A DNA stretch of 64,000 nucleotides from Undibacterium sp. CCC3.4 (GTDB taxonomy: Bacteria; Pseudomonadota; Gammaproteobacteria; Burkholderiales; Burkholderiaceae_D). How positions within the stretch are numbered: position 1 is the stretch's first letter; the number at the start of each line of letters is the position of its first letter. The translations under genes were made by a program, and so were the position numbers. Where the stretch lies: NCBI RefSeq assembly GCF_034347425.1, contig NZ_CP133779.1:4522699-4586698 (forward strand), in the 5' to 3' direction. Shown here in pieces: positions 37,182-45,554 of the stretch. The notes below the pieces were generated by a model. The model was not told where the DNA came from. It saw only the letters and a program-made list of their open reading frames with translations, and did not search any database.

Positions 37182-38828
37182 TCAGGCGAGCTGCGCCAGT
37201 TGCTGCCTGAGCGCCTGTTTCATGACTTTTCCGGTGACGCCGACGGGAATCTCACCGTCGCCCACGATATGCACGCGCGCCAGCATCGGGCGCTGTTTTT
37301 GCCGCTGATCGGCGTTGATTCGTTCGAGCAACTCGCCCTCCTGTACGTGCGTACCGGAATGCAGGAACACGAAAACGACCGGCACGCAGACACCGGTTCC
37401 GGTGCGCTCACCAGACAAGCCCAGCACGGTGCAATCGAGCAGCTCGGGCTGGTTCTTCAAAATCAGTTCCTCCGTCTGCAGACTGTACAGCACGCCCTCT
37501 GCGGTGGTGATGGCATCGCTGATGCGATCGACGTGATAGAAGCAGCCCATGCTGTCTTTGTAGACTAGGTCGCCGGTGAGCCAGTAGCCAGCTAGCTGGC
37601 TGCGGTGAGTCAGCAGCGAATCGTTCCAGTAGCCACTGGTGACGCTGGGCGACTTGATGCCGAGCTTACCAACCCGCCCGATCGGCTGCTCGCTGCCATC
37701 GTCCGCCAGCACGCGCGCATCGACCCATTCTTGCGGAAGGCCGACGCAACGGTCGAAGTTCTGATCGCCAGCGGTATAGACCACACGAAAACTCGAATGG
37801 CCCATTTCGGACGAGCCGAGGCCGTCGATGAACTGCGATCCCTGCACCTTCTGCTGGCCGCGGTAGTGATAACCGTGCCGCACCAGTTGGCGGATATGGG
37901 TTTCATGGGCAGCGTCGCCACTGTTGATCCAGTTACTCACCGAACCAAGCGCACGCTGCTCCATGCCGCAGGCCACCATCTCCACATAGGTGGCCGGGAA
38001 CGACACCACGGTGGATGGTTCAAACTGCTCGATGCTGTCGAGCACTGCGGCGCCTTGCGGCCGCGATACGATCATCAGCGCCGAGCCACACAGGATGGCG
38101 TGCATGGCGTAGGCAATAGCCGCGTTGTGCGAGACCGGCAGGCTAGACAGATAGCGTTCCGCGCCCTGAGCCGCCGGCAATCCCAGCAGATGGCGGATGC
38201 CATGAAACCATTTTCCATGTTGCAGTAGCACCGGCTTTGGCGTGCCGGTGGTTCCGGAACTGTGGGTAATCATGACCGGATCGAGATGATCATGCTGGAA
38301 CGGGTAACTTGGGGGCAAAGCCGCGTCGGCCAGCGGCACGATCTCTTCCATGCGACACAGGAAGAGGAACTCGTCCGGCTCGCACAGCGCGATGATGGTA
38401 TCAAACTGGGCCTGATCAGCCACCACTGCGAGCGCGCCGACGCAGCGAAAATGCTGCAGCGCCACCTGCGGCTGCATGGCACCATTAGTCAGCACCGGAA
38501 TCGCTCCCAAGCCGGTCAGCGCCATGTAATGGAGCAGGTAGTGAATGCCGTTGCTGCCATACACCGCGATCGGGTCCTTGGCGCGCACGCCCTGGGCCGC
38601 GTACCAAGTGGCGAGCGCATCGGTTGCCTGCTTCAGCGAGCGCAGCGACAGCGGCTTGGTGCTGGCCTGCCCCATCAGATAATAGGGGATGTCGGACCAC
38701 ACCTGCGGCTTCGTGCTATCTACTTTAAGGCCGGCGGCAACATGCAGGAAGTTACCCGCGCCCAGAGCGGGATTGAGCTTGAGCCAGTAGCGCTGTTCGG
38801 CGCTCAGTATCGATGGAGATTCCTTCAT
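37182..38828 (-). CDS. Stand-alone acyl/aryl-CoA ligase (adenylate-forming enzyme)
   Basis: 548 residues of the ANL superfamily, with the P-loop THSSGTTGTPKPV, the FPATYVEM and GLGSSEMGHSSF region, GYWLTGDL and a C-terminal Lys in VTGKVMKQAL. It forms an acyl-adenylate and then either a CoA ester or an ACP-bound thioester. With the loading A domain also present, the cluster has two activating enzymes. This one may activate the aminohydroxybenzoate or a second acid, or reload chains. It follows the GriI-like gene by 9 bases with an AAGGAG site. Confidence 0.88.
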   Translation of the reverse strand: MKESPSILSAEQRYWLKLNPALGAGNFLHVAAGLKVDSTKPQVWSDIPYYLMGQASTKPLSLRSLKQATDALATWYAAQGVRAKDPIAVYGSNGIHYLLHYMALTGLGAIPVLTNGAMQPQVALQHFRCVGALAVVADQAQFDTIIALCEPDEFLFLCRMEEIVPLADAALPPSYPFQHDHLDPVMITHSSGTTGTPKPVLLQHGKWFHGIRHLLGLPAAQGAERYLSSLPVSHNAAIAYAMHAILCGSALMIVSRPQGAAVLDSIEQFEPSTVVSFPATYVEMVACGMEQRALGSVSNWINSGDAAHETHIRQLVRHGYHYRGQQKVQGSQFIDGLGSSEMGHSSFRVVYTAGDQNFDRCVGLPQEWVDARVLADDGSEQPIGRVGKLGIKSPSVTSGYWNDSLLTHRSQLAGYWLTGDLVYKDSMGCFYHVDRISDAITTAEGVLYSLQTEELILKNQPELLDCTVLGLSGERTGTGVCVPVVFVFLHSGTHVQEGELLERINADQRQKQRPMLARVHIVGDGEIPVGVTGKVMKQALRQQLAQLA

Positions 38829-38837
38829 GGTCGCTCC

Positions 38838-39635
38838 TTATTGCGCGCTGACGAGCGACAAGGTGTCGGAACTATGGTCCAGGCGCATGCTCAGCGCGGT
38901 CAGGAAGTGTTCTGGATTCTCGTTCTGGAATACATTGCGGCCGATGCACAAGCCTTTCGCACCGGCTTTCAGGCCGACGGTCAGCAACTTGAGCATCTCG
39001 TCGTCGCTGCTACGGCAGCCGCCGGCAAAGAATACATCGATATCCTGGTGCAAACCGTCGAGCAGTTGCGGAATATCGGCGAGCGATTCCGGCTTTTGCA
39101 GTTTGATGGCGTCGGCACCCAGTTCCCAGATCGAACGCACCACCTTGCGCAGTGCCGTGATGGCGTCCTCGGCGCTGGCGTTGGTGTGCTGGCATTTGGC
39201 CATCACCAGAATCGGCAGGCCGTACTGACTGGCCTGGTCGGCGACCGCGCCCAGCAGACTGAGATTATGGCCATCATTGATGCCATCGAACACCAAATCG
39301 AGGCTGAGCGCATCTGCACCCAGGCGCAACGCTGCATCGACCGAAGTGAGTAGCTCCTTGCGATTGGGTTGTACGGAGCTCGACATCGTGCCGTTCATTT
39401 GCAGGATAATGCCCTTGCTCAGCAGGCAACCGGTTTCATTGAGGCGCGCAATCATGCCCTTGTGGGCCACCACGGCGGTGATGGCCGGATGGCGCAGCCA
39501 TTGCGCCAGCTGCGCCGACTGCTCCATCCCCGCCATGCCGCCCGAGGTAAGGCCATGATCGATCGGCACGAGCAAGCCGCGTCCGGTCTCGTGATGGACA
39601 ATGCGCGACCATCGAGTCAATTTCGTTCCAACCAT
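38838..39635 (-). CDS. GriI-like / DhnA-type class I aldolase
   Basis: 265 residues of the DhnA-type class I aldolase family (LLVPIDHGLTSGG, ALSLDLVFDG, GADAIKLQKPES with the likely Schiff-base Lys, FFAGGCRSSD). GriI joins aspartate semialdehyde and dihydroxyacetone phosphate to a C7 amino sugar acid; related archaeal enzymes make the shikimate-pathway equivalent. Its partner GriH has a homologue at the far end of this operon, supporting 3-amino-4-hydroxybenzoate formation. The frame begins with a TTG at 39650, but the ATG at 39635 has GGAG 9 bases upstream. It is preceded by the broken aminotransferase gene. Confidence 0.88.
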   Translation of the reverse strand: MVGTKLTRWSRIVHHETGRGLLVPIDHGLTSGGMAGMEQSAQLAQWLRHPAITAVVAHKGMIARLNETGCLLSKGIILQMNGTMSSSVQPNRKELLTSVDAALRLGADALSLDLVFDGINDGHNLSLLGAVADQASQYGLPILVMAKCQHTNASAEDAITALRKVVRSIWELGADAIKLQKPESLADIPQLLDGLHQDIDVFFAGGCRSSDDEMLKLLTVGLKAGAKGLCIGRNVFQNENPEHFLTALSMRLDHSSDTLSLVSAQ

Positions 39636-39717
39636 GATGTGTTTCTCCAAGGTGAATTAGTTGGGCGCGCTGCGAATACCGACGCATCCTGCATCAAGGG
39701 CGTGACCTTGATGCACT

Positions 39718-40098
39718 TCAGACGTCTACCATGATTGGCACTGCCCCCACTGCCATCGTCGCCGACGCGCACGCTACCCAAGTTAAGCCTGGAATTAATA
39801 CCTCGTCACCCGCGCCAACTCCAAGCGCAAGCAATGCTATTGTCAGCGATGCAGTACCACTTGTAACCGGAGTGCAATATTCAGAGTCACAGTACGCCGC
39901 AAAATTTTTTGAGAATATTCTTTCTTTGGTAGTTTCACCGGTAAATGGCCCGCTTATTGTCCAGCGGCCAGAGCGCATGACAGACAGAAGCGCGCGTTCT
40001 GTCTCGTCATTATAGGTAGGCCATTTAGGCCAAGCGATTTCGCGATTTTTTTTCCCGCCTTGCAGCGCAAGCCGTTGATCGCATTCCCGTTTATTCAT
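39718..40098 (-). pseudogene. Truncated DegT/AHBA-synthase-type aminotransferase
   Basis: 126 residues matching the N-terminal third of sugar or AHBA-synthase-type PLP aminotransferases (WPTYNDETERALLSVMRSG, VTSGTASLTIALLALGVG, DEVLIPGLTWVACASA). The frame stops at VPIMVDV, where the family continues for another 250 residues including the PLP-binding Lys. Only 80 bases separate it from the next gene, so the rest is deleted and catalysis is not possible. Its ATG overlaps the MFS stop by 8 bases. Base composition is visibly lower in G+C than the PKS genes. Confidence 0.82.
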
Positions 40099-41323
40099 TT
40101 TTTTCTACCTGTGAAATAGAATTTTTTAGCGCAGGGCGTGCGGCCAGGCGATGACAGGCAAGCGCCAGAAAACTACAAAAACCTATAGCAAAAGCCAGCG
40201 GTAATATCGATGTCACTTTAAAAAAACTTGTTAAGGAAATCGCGACGATACCAATTCCAAACTGAATCGCTCCCATAAGAGCGGATGCCGTACCAGCTTG
40301 TTCGGCGTGATGGGCCAGGCCGAGAGCAGTCCCGTTCGGGCTGATAAATCCATGACTGCTCAGAATGCCAAACAGCGCGACAAGAACTACAATCAGCGAT
40401 GAAAAACCATACAGCTGCGATGCAATTAAGGTAAGTGACAAAACAATTGGTGATAGCAGTGCAATGCCTAATATCCGATCCGGACCAAACCGCTCTACCA
40501 ATACTGCATTGATCTGTGACCCAACAATCAGACCGGCTGTGTTAGTAAAAAAAACCATTCCAAAATATTGAGGACTGACGCCATATACCTCCATGATAAT
40601 AAATGGTGCGCAGATCACATAGGCGTATAAGGCAGATTGCATAAGACCAACAACTATGGTGTATGAAAGCAATTGCGTACAACTAAGCAATAACAAATAC
40701 TGTCTGATAGCGGTCGATGCCGTACTGTGCACGCGCTTTTTTTTCGGTAGTGTTTCTTTGAATGAAAGTATGATGCTGCCAACTAAAAATGCGCCCAACG
40801 CTGACATCGCTCCAAATATGGGACGCCACCCAAAGTCTGCCATCCAGCCACCTAATACTGGAGCGATCATAGGACCAGCTAGCACGACCATGAGCATGAA
40901 TGAAAATGCTTGTGCTGAACCTGTCAAACCAAAACGGTCACGAATAATTGCGCGTCCTATCACAACACCGGCACAGCCGCCCATTCCTTGTACGAAACGC
41001 CATGTCATCAGAATCGCAAGGTTCTCTGAAAAAGCACAGCCGACAGATGCAATGGTATAGATCACAATACCAAAACACAGTGGTAATTTTCTACCGATTC
41101 GGTCACTCAAAGGACCATATAACAATTGGCCTATAGCCAACCCAGCCAGAAAGACAAGGATGGTGTACTGCACCTGGTTTTGTGGCGCATCAAACTCCGT
41201 CATTATTTTGGGGAGAACCGGTAGATACATATCCATTGATATCGGGCCAAGCGCAGTGGCAATGCCTATGAGTAGTAGCCATTTTGGGTAGCGCTCACTG
41301 ATTAGCTTTGTCTGAGAATACAT
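40091..41323 (-). CDS. Bcr/CflA-type MFS drug efflux transporter
   Basis: 410 residues with about 12 predicted membrane helices. The pattern ATALGPISMDMYLPVLPKI at the N-terminus, with GQLLYGPLSDRIGRK between helices 2 and 3, is typical of Bcr/CflA drug:proton antiporters. It is the first gene after the candidate operon promoter and has an AAGGAAAGGA site before the ATG. Exporting the cluster product or giving self-resistance is the likely role. Its codons are richer in A and T than those of the PKS genes, suggesting a different origin. Confidence 0.92.
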   Translation of the reverse strand: MYSQTKLISERYPKWLLLIGIATALGPISMDMYLPVLPKIMTEFDAPQNQVQYTILVFLAGLAIGQLLYGPLSDRIGRKLPLCFGIVIYTIASVGCAFSENLAILMTWRFVQGMGGCAGVVIGRAIIRDRFGLTGSAQAFSFMLMVVLAGPMIAPVLGGWMADFGWRPIFGAMSALGAFLVGSIILSFKETLPKKKRVHSTASTAIRQYLLLLSCTQLLSYTIVVGLMQSALYAYVICAPFIIMEVYGVSPQYFGMVFFTNTAGLIVGSQINAVLVERFGPDRILGIALLSPIVLSLTLIASQLYGFSSLIVVLVALFGILSSHGFISPNGTALGLAHHAEQAGTASALMGAIQFGIGIVAISLTSFFKVTSILPLAFAIGFCSFLALACHRLAARPALKNSISQVEKNE

Positions 41324-41448
41324 TAATTTATATCCTTTCCTTTTAAATTATTTCAGCTTTAATTTTTCATTGCGATTAAAAAAATGAGCGAAGTAAAAAA
41401 GGTATAGAAACACAACACACATACAGTTGCTGCACCCAATTAAAATTA

Positions 41449-41477
41449 AATATAAGCAAATATTTTTTTTCAGTCAA
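41449..41477 (-). promoter_or_regulatory. Candidate promoter of the biosynthetic operon
   Basis: On the minus strand, TTGACT, a 17-base spacer with an A-tract, and TATATT form a good sigma-70 promoter about 125 bases before the MFS gene. No other strong promoter was seen between here and the end of the cluster, though gaps of about 60-80 bases exist. The rest of 41324-41716 is very A+T-rich with no gene visible. Confidence 0.6.
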
Positions 41478-41716
41478 ATCAGCGGAGGTGCGTATGTTTG
41501 TACTTAACTTTCTAAGCTATTTTTTTATCGCTGATTTTTTTTATAAATATCTAATTTAATCAATTTCAATCAATCCCATCTTCGTACAAGTCATAAAAAT
41601 TGAAACAAATTTAAGCACCTGTTTTTACAAGTATCAAAAATTTCCGACACGTTAATTTATTTTTTTAATGACGATTTTTGTATAAAATTGTGGCGAAAAA
41701 AATACGGAAAGTGGAT

Positions 41717-42240
41717 GAGGTATATAGTGGATCCACATATCCGGACCACAGTTTAAACTCGTGTCTGTCGAAAAGAGACGAGGCAGACCATGAGTGAAAA
41801 TAAGAGAAAAATATTTAGCCGCGTACAAAAAGCCAAGGTGGCAGTTGAGGCGATCAAAGGCGAAAAGACGATCAATCAGATCGCCCAAAAGTTCGGCGTG
41901 CATCCGACGCAGGTTAGCCAGTGGAAGAAATAATTATTGGCAAATGCAGGCAGTCTGTTTGAAGGTAAACGTGCTCCGAAACCGGTCAGCACACAGAACG
42001 AACCAGACTGTCTCTATGCCAAAATTTGGGAACTGAATATGGAACTCGACTGACCAGTCACGCGCTCGGTCGTGTACGACAAGAAAAAGCGCTTGCAGGA
42101 AGAGATCCATCCGTTTGATCGTTTGCTGTTGCAAGTGCTTGGAGATGAATAGTCCAAGCATCCGTTTTACGGCACGCGACGCATGAGGCATGACTTGCCA
42201 GGCTGTGGCCATATAGGGCATTGACGCATACATCCAAGGC
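41717..42240 (+). mobile_element. Left end of an IS3-family insertion sequence, degraded
   Basis: Begins with a probable left inverted repeat (TATAGTGGATCCACATATCC then GGACCACA) and contains the orfA remnant. Short orfB-like pieces follow, such as HPFYGTRRMRHDLPG near 42155, in broken frames. The right part is lost. The element has the same orientation as the IS3 remnant at 7.5-7.8 kb and a similar terminal repeat, so the two bracket the biosynthetic cluster. The far end is approximate. Confidence 0.7.
41790..42053 (+). pseudogene. IS3-family OrfA with two stop codons
   Basis: The reading frame starts [20 protein letters not shown] and includes the helix-turn-helix block [23 protein letters not shown] at 41931 interrupts it after codon 47; the frame then continues LLANAGSLFEGKRAPKPV and ends at TGA in a place where relatives have a Trp codon (MELDW). 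This is an inactive OrfA remnant. Confidence 0.88.
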
Positions 42241-42296
42241 TTTGAGCGTGTAGATCAAAATACCTGCTCCTGCCGCGACCGAAATAATTGAGTATT

Positions 42297-44003
42297 TCAG
42301 AGCACACGCATGACGGGGTAACGTCGCCATGCCGGTTCGCGATGGCGATGGCAATGCTGGAAAATAAAGTCGAGTACCGCCGTTTGATTACTCTGCAATT
42401 CGGGATGGGCCGAACGCCAAGCTTCAAAGGCTGCGCGCGTATCGTCTTCCTCGCGCAAAATCTCGGCGGCGCTGTCTTCGAACACATAGTCGGAATATGC
42501 TTCCTTGCGTTCCAGGCAGCTGTTAAAAAATCCCCAGCGGAAAAAACTGTCGTGCGCCTGCGGTTCCAAGGTTTCGATCACATAGCGCGCCTGTGCTTGA
42601 TCGAGACTGAGCAAGTAATCGCCGGCTTGCGCTTGCACGGTGTCAGCGCGGGCATCGAGACTAAGCTCGTCATGAAACAAATGTCCTTCGTAGGCTTGCG
42701 GACGCGATTGCAGCTCAAGAATATGATAAACCTCGACGGCCAAACTTTGCTCTTGCTCCAGCTTTTGCAACTGCACCCCATTCCACTGTAAGCGCTCGAT
42801 CACGCCACGCCACGCGCAAGGAATCAGGTAAGCGCGCGGCCGCGTGACGACCTCGCTGGCAATGAAGCGGTTGAAATACGGAATCGGTTTTTCCCATGGC
42901 TGGCTGCGGTCATACGCCAAGCGTTGGTAGCTGCCGAGCAGGCTGGGCTGGTAACTGGCTTGATAACCTTTGAAGAGAAAACTGACGGGCTGGCTGTGAT
43001 CGGCTTGCCAGCGCACGATCGCTGTGGCATCGCTGGCCGCGGCGCGGCGCGCGGCGGCACGCAGGCTGCGAATCTGGCTGCCATCGCGTACTGTCAGCGC
43101 CAACACCGTTTCCACCAGTGCGCGCATAGCTTCGTAGCGATCGGCAAAGGGTTTGAGCATATGGGTTTCCGGCATGAAGCCTATGCAATGATGCAGGGCC
43201 GCATAGCCGGTGGAAAAGCGCGGCGTTTCCAAAAAATCTTCGATGCCATGGTCAGGGATGTCTCGTATTGGATTGACGTACGGACAGGTCGGCCAGCCGC
43301 GTTGTTCCATCGCGCTGAAAATCGCCGGCAACATGGCGTGCTTGAGATAGTTGCCGAGCGCGCCGCCGAGCTTGTCGGTCTGGGTTTGAATCAGCGTCAT
43401 CGTGTATTGGTAGTCGGCACCGTTAGAGGTGTGCGTGTCGACCATGACATCCGGATCCCAAGTACAGAAAAAGCGGTTGAACGTGGCGGCGCTGAGGCTG
43501 TCACATTTGATGAAGTCGCGATTGAGATCAAGATGCAGGCTGTTGCCGCGAAACCCGAACTCTTCCGGGCCATCTTGATTCACGCGCGAACTGGCACCAC
43601 GATCGAGACTACCATCGACATTGTAAAGTGGAATAAAGAGGAACACCGTGTCAGCCAGAGCCGCCAAACGCGCCGGTTGCAGGCATAAGTCACGCACCAA
43701 GGCCATGCAGGCATCGACGCCTTCCGGCTCACCGGGGTGAATGCCATTATTATTGAAAAACACCGTTCGTCCAGCGGCGCGCACGCGCTCAGCATCAAAC
43801 ACAGCATCGGCGCTGATGATACCGGCATGAATAGGATGGCCGGCATCGGAGCGACCGATTTCAAAGAAACTCAGCAGTTGCGGAAACGCTGCTGCCAGTT
43901 CTTGATAAAACTGTATGCATTGCTGCCAGTTGGTGGTTTGATTGCGGTTACCGGCTTCATACGGTGTGATGAAGGCAGGCGCACATGTCGGCGTAGTGGA
44001 CAT
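42297..44003 (-). CDS. M14-family zinc carboxypeptidase
   Basis: About 568 residues. Zinc ligands fit HxxE in NGIHPGEPEG and the later His in VDTHTSNG; an acidic candidate is in FMPETHML. Residues about 15-330 form the catalytic domain and the rest a family-specific C-terminal domain. No signal peptide is visible, so it is probably cytosolic. The frame is open to 44159, but MSTTPTCAPAFITPYE at 44003 is the sensible start. It lies just outside the IS remnant that bounds the cluster, and I see no link to it. Confidence 0.88.
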   Translation of the reverse strand: MSTTPTCAPAFITPYEAGNRNQTTNWQQCIQFYQELAAAFPQLLSFFEIGRSDAGHPIHAGIISADAVFDAERVRAAGRTVFFNNNGIHPGEPEGVDACMALVRDLCLQPARLAALADTVFLFIPLYNVDGSLDRGASSRVNQDGPEEFGFRGNSLHLDLNRDFIKCDSLSAATFNRFFCTWDPDVMVDTHTSNGADYQYTMTLIQTQTDKLGGALGNYLKHAMLPAIFSAMEQRGWPTCPYVNPIRDIPDHGIEDFLETPRFSTGYAALHHCIGFMPETHMLKPFADRYEAMRALVETVLALTVRDGSQIRSLRAAARRAAASDATAIVRWQADHSQPVSFLFKGYQASYQPSLLGSYQRLAYDRSQPWEKPIPYFNRFIASEVVTRPRAYLIPCAWRGVIERLQWNGVQLQKLEQEQSLAVEVYHILELQSRPQAYEGHLFHDELSLDARADTVQAQAGDYLLSLDQAQARYVIETLEPQAHDSFFRWGFFNSCLERKEAYSDYVFEDSAAEILREEDDTRAAFEAWRSAHPELQSNQTAVLDFIFQHCHRHREPAWRRYPVMRVL

Positions 44004-44183
44004 ATTGTTCTCAACAAGGCAAAACGACGATTTTAGCCTACATTCATGCGTCTGAATATCTGATCGAAAGCGCGGACTTACTCGGCGTACTTCTGAGCGT
44101 TGACGACACCGAATAGGTACAGAGTCGCAAACGCAAGCCACAAAAGGTGCTTCCTGCACGAAGCCCTACCCTGAGATACCGAC

Positions 44184-44211
44184 TTGACAGAGACTCTTTA
44201 ATACATAGAAT
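44184..44211 (+). promoter_or_regulatory. Candidate sigma-70 promoter
   Basis: TTGACA, a 16-base spacer and TAGAAT. It lies upstream of the toxin-antitoxin remnant and about 240 bases before the threonine-aldolase-like gene, which it may now drive. Confidence 0.45.
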
Positions 44212-44386
44212 GTTCATGGATCACAGATTTTTGATGAAGTAGCACTCGTATTTGCAAAATATGCTAGTAAAATGGACTAAAACAGCGCTTGTCAAGCTTG
44301 ACTTGATCGCTCAAGCTATCGCAAAAGATAAGCCTGCTCGTGCCACTTCGTTTGGCCAAGAAATCCAACAAAAAACCAAGTACTGA
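44209..44386 (+). pseudogene. Remnant of a ParE/RelE toxin-antitoxin pair
   Basis: Two overlapping frames. One ends IFDEVALVFAKYASKMD at about 44278, like the C-terminus of a small antitoxin. The other starts at ATG 44261 and reads MLVKWTKTALVKLDLIAQ followed by AIAKDKPARATSF, the N-terminus of a ParE/RelE-type toxin, and stops after 41 codons. The rest of both genes is missing. The remainder of the 44004-44453 gap holds only the promoter listed above. Confidence 0.55.
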
Positions 44387-44453
44387 ATACGTATTAAATC
44401 ATAGAATTATTCTTTTTTTTTCCGCAAACAGATACAATCCAAAGCCGTCACCA

Positions 44454-45554
44454 ATGACCTCCGCAGAAACACTCGCCTTAAAAAATACTTGCCCGATTCA
44501 ACTCGGCGGCCATCGCGCGGCCACGCCGGCCGAGAGTTACGCGCGCATGGCAGAATGGTGCGCGCAGCATGAAGTCGAGCATGATGTGTATGGTGAAGGA
44601 GCGCTGGCTCAAGACTTTGAACATAAGATCGCCAGCCTGTTGGGCATGGAAAGTGGCTTGTTCTGCATTACCGGCACGATGGCCCAGGTGACTTGCCTGC
44701 GCTTGGCCTGCGACGAGCGCAATAATCGCCTCGTGGCCTTGCATCCGAGTTCACATATTCTGTTGCATGAACGAAGTAATTTTCAAGCACTCGAGCATTT
44801 TACGGCGCTGCGTACCGGCCAGCCTTACCGGCCTTGGACGCTGGCTGATCTGCAAGCGCACGGCGAAGCGCTGGCGGCGGTACAGATAGAATTGCCAATG
44901 CGGGAAATCGGCGGGCAATTGCCGGATTGGGATGAACTCGAAGCCATCAAGCAATATTGCAAACAGCGCAATATTCATTTGCATATGGATGGTGCCAGGC
45001 TATGGGAAGCGGCGGCGGCCTATGGTAAAACGCTGGCGGAAATCGCTGCCGGTTACGATACCGTGTATGTCTCGTTTTACAAAGGCATGGCAGGATTGGG
45101 TGGAGCCATGCTGCTCGGCAATGCAGATTTTCTGGCACGCGCACGGGTGTGGATGCACCGTCTCGGTGGCAGCGTGTTTCGGCGCAGTCCATATATTGTG
45201 TCAGCGGCGATGCAATTCGATGCCAGACTGGCGGCGATGCCGGCCTGCTTTGCGCGCACACAGCAACTGTATGCTTTGCTAGCCGAGTATCCGCATTTTA
45301 CGGTCAATCCGACTACGCCACAAAGTAATATGCTGCACTTGTATCTGCCAATCACACGGCAAGCAGCGCAAGCGCTACGCGACCGCATCGCCCGCGAGCA
45401 TGGCATCTGGCTGTTCAATCAAGCCGTCGACAGTGCCCTGCCACAGCAATGTATGTTTGAGTGGTATGTCGGCGATCAGTTGGTCGCACTCGACGATCAA
45501 CTGTTACGCCGCGCGCTCGATCTGTTTGCTGATGCGATAGAACAAGCGGCTTGA
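44454..45554 (+). CDS. Threonine-aldolase-like PLP enzyme (beta-eliminating lyase family)
   Basis: 366 residues of fold-type I PLP enzymes related to low-specificity L-threonine aldolase, which splits threonine to glycine and acetaldehyde. Family blocks are EVEHDVYGEGALAQDFE, LFCITGTMAQVTCLR, the PLP-contacting HLHMDGARLWEAAA and the Lys in VYVSFYKGMAGLGGA. The frame extends 38 codons upstream, but the ATG at 44454 matches where homologues begin. Substrate may differ from threonine. Confidence 0.85.
   Translation: MTSAETLALKNTCPIQLGGHRAATPAESYARMAEWCAQHEVEHDVYGEGALAQDFEHKIASLLGMESGLFCITGTMAQVTCLRLACDERNNRLVALHPSSHILLHERSNFQALEHFTALRTGQPYRPWTLADLQAHGEALAAVQIELPMREIGGQLPDWDELEAIKQYCKQRNIHLHMDGARLWEAAAAYGKTLAEIAAGYDTVYVSFYKGMAGLGGAMLLGNADFLARARVWMHRLGGSVFRRSPYIVSAAMQFDARLAAMPACFARTQQLYALLAEYPHFTVNPTTPQSNMLHLYLPITRQAAQALRDRIAREHGIWLFNQAVDSALPQQCMFEWYVGDQLVALDDQLLRRALDLFADAIEQAA

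Noticed and set aside
38262..39353. A 363-codon plus-strand open frame across the ligase and aldolase genes
   Set aside because: Antisense to well-supported genes; its amino acid content is rich in His, Gln and Arg, typical of shadow frames.
7802..39635. GriH/GriI homologues as primary shikimate-pathway enzymes
   Set aside because: They lie inside a secondary-metabolism operon with an aryl-type loading domain, and betaproteobacteria use the ordinary AroB route.
41521..41716. Possible small RNA or origin in the A+T-rich spacer
   Set aside because: No stable hairpin with a T-run, no iterons and no DnaA-box cluster that I could support.
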